A program made the translations under genes and the position numbers. This document shows positions 63,933 to 64,000 of a stretch of 64,000 nucleotides of DNA, one piece after another (positions within the stretch are counted from its first letter, which is position 1; every line of letters begins with the position of its first letter). The notes under the pieces were generated by a model, which searched no databases, was not told the origin of the DNA, and saw only the letters and a list, made by a program, of their open reading frames with translations. The DNA is from Clusia tigrina (taxonomy: Eukaryota > Arthropoda > Insecta > Diptera > Clusiidae): contig OV050031.1 in the NCBI GenBank assembly GCA_920105625.2, positions 96,105,676 through 96,169,675 of the forward strand, given 5' to 3'.

Positions 63933-64000
63933 AAATTGACAAGAGGCTCGAGTACTTTATTGCTACAATATTTCAAGGTTTTATGACGCTCCAGTGAAAA
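63933..64000 (+). repeat. Partial monomer at the right window edge
   Basis: The first 68 bases of a further copy (attgctac, caatatttc, gtgaaaa, an I-type head). It is cut by the window, so the array continues beyond it. Confidence 0.95.

Larger units (their letters stand above)
1..64000 (+). repeat. Satellite array, 196 bp monomer, about 326 head-to-tail copies
   Basis: The landmark aaattgacaagaggctcgag recurs every 196 bases from base 1 to 63933. From 1 to 63933 the count fits 327 periods with a net loss of 160 bases, all of it explained by the listed indels. Every copy has the same orientation. The array runs past both window edges. Neither strand shows coding sequence, rRNA, tRNA or a transposon. 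The consensus is about 37% G+C. A period of 196 bp is close to one nucleosome plus linker, which is common for centromeric and heterochromatic satellites. A centromeric role is inference, because nothing in the sequence shows kinetochore binding. The family is not one I can name. Confidence 0.98.

Noticed and set aside
1..64000. CRISPR array
   Set aside because: Repeats are contiguous 196 bp units without distinct spacers, far longer than CRISPR repeats, and no cas genes are present.
1..64000. CENP-B box
   Set aside because: I looked for TTCG followed eight bases later by CGGG on either strand. Variants with cacggg or tttcgg exist, but none has both parts at the right spacing.
1..64000. Telomere-like ttaggg (in gttagggcc) and tttaggg (in B-type aatttagggcc)
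   Set aside because: Only one occurrence per 196 bp monomer and never in tandem, so it is a chance match.
1..64000. Tandem gene cluster such as rDNA spacer, 5S rRNA or histone genes
   Set aside because: The monomer has no recognisable 5S control elements, rRNA or histone sequence and no open frame.

Overview
The whole window is one block of satellite DNA. A unit of 196 bp repeats head to tail, always in the same orientation, from base 1 to base 64000, giving about 326 copies. I see no unique flanking sequence, gene, RNA gene, transposon or CRISPR array. An uninterrupted array of nucleosome-sized units with higher-order structure points to a eukaryotic chromosome, most likely centromeric or pericentromeric heterochromatin or another heterochromatic knob. 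I cannot name the species: I do not recognise the monomer, and plant and animal sources both remain possible.

I number the monomer from the A of aaattgacaa, so copies start at 1, 197, 393 and so on. The consensus is about 37% G+C with a strong G-over-C excess on the given strand. Nearly every copy has one CTCGAG (15-20) overlapped by AGTACT (19-24), and five CpG sites (17, 55, 111, 116, 188). Most copies are exactly 196 bp. The exceptions are a handful of 1, 3, 10 and 15 bp losses, one 12 bp insertion (23 kb) and one net 103 bp loss (32 kb).

Copies fall into recurring types, which I label A to J. A: T5A (aaatagac) with gtgaaaa. B: gactctcc plus gtactgtag. C: catttatatg, gtacag, gtgcttg. D: caatgttttattt, gagcaatag. 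E: caagcttttatatg, acttaag. F: caaggatttg. G: gtgaaaa, gtacag, gtgattg. H: aataaaa, gaattttta. I: caatatttc, usually with gtaggtcg. J: gatactcc, catttctatg. Two further types appear on the right. X has gttataag and gacagg; Y has gttaaatg and catttgtgtg. The order C-D-E-F-G-H-I-J-A-B is a 10-monomer (1960 bp) higher-order repeat. It is cleanest at 20920-22879 and at 33959-37878.

Layout: 1-2743 is a mixed block with many aataaaa copies. 2744-8035 holds overlapping 6-mer and 9-mer tandem duplications. 8036-11563 is mixed, with a repeated J-A-B triplet. 11564-20135 is a 4.5 kb unit followed by a shortened 4.1 kb copy. 20136-23283 has a complete 10-mer. 23284-25635 is a 6-mer in two copies. 25636-28771 is a rearranged 10-mer block. 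28772-30729 is a 979 bp 5-mer in two copies. 30730-33958 contains the one large deletion junction. 33959-38858 is the 10-mer array. 37683-43170 is a 15-mer followed by a 14-mer copy. 43171-50017 is a 12-13-mer family in three copies. 50018-52956 has 5-mer and 7-mer X-Y blocks. 52957-56876 is a second 10-mer type in two copies. 56485-58052 is a 4-mer in two copies. 57857-63932 is a 14-mer followed by its 17-mer derivative. This patchwork of overlapping duplications is what repeated unequal exchange would leave.

The open reading frames that can be found (61 to 107 codons) are by-products of the repeat and are not annotated as genes. Monomer coordinates come from counting along the printed sequence. 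Statements that copies match rest on reading by eye, not on an alignment program.
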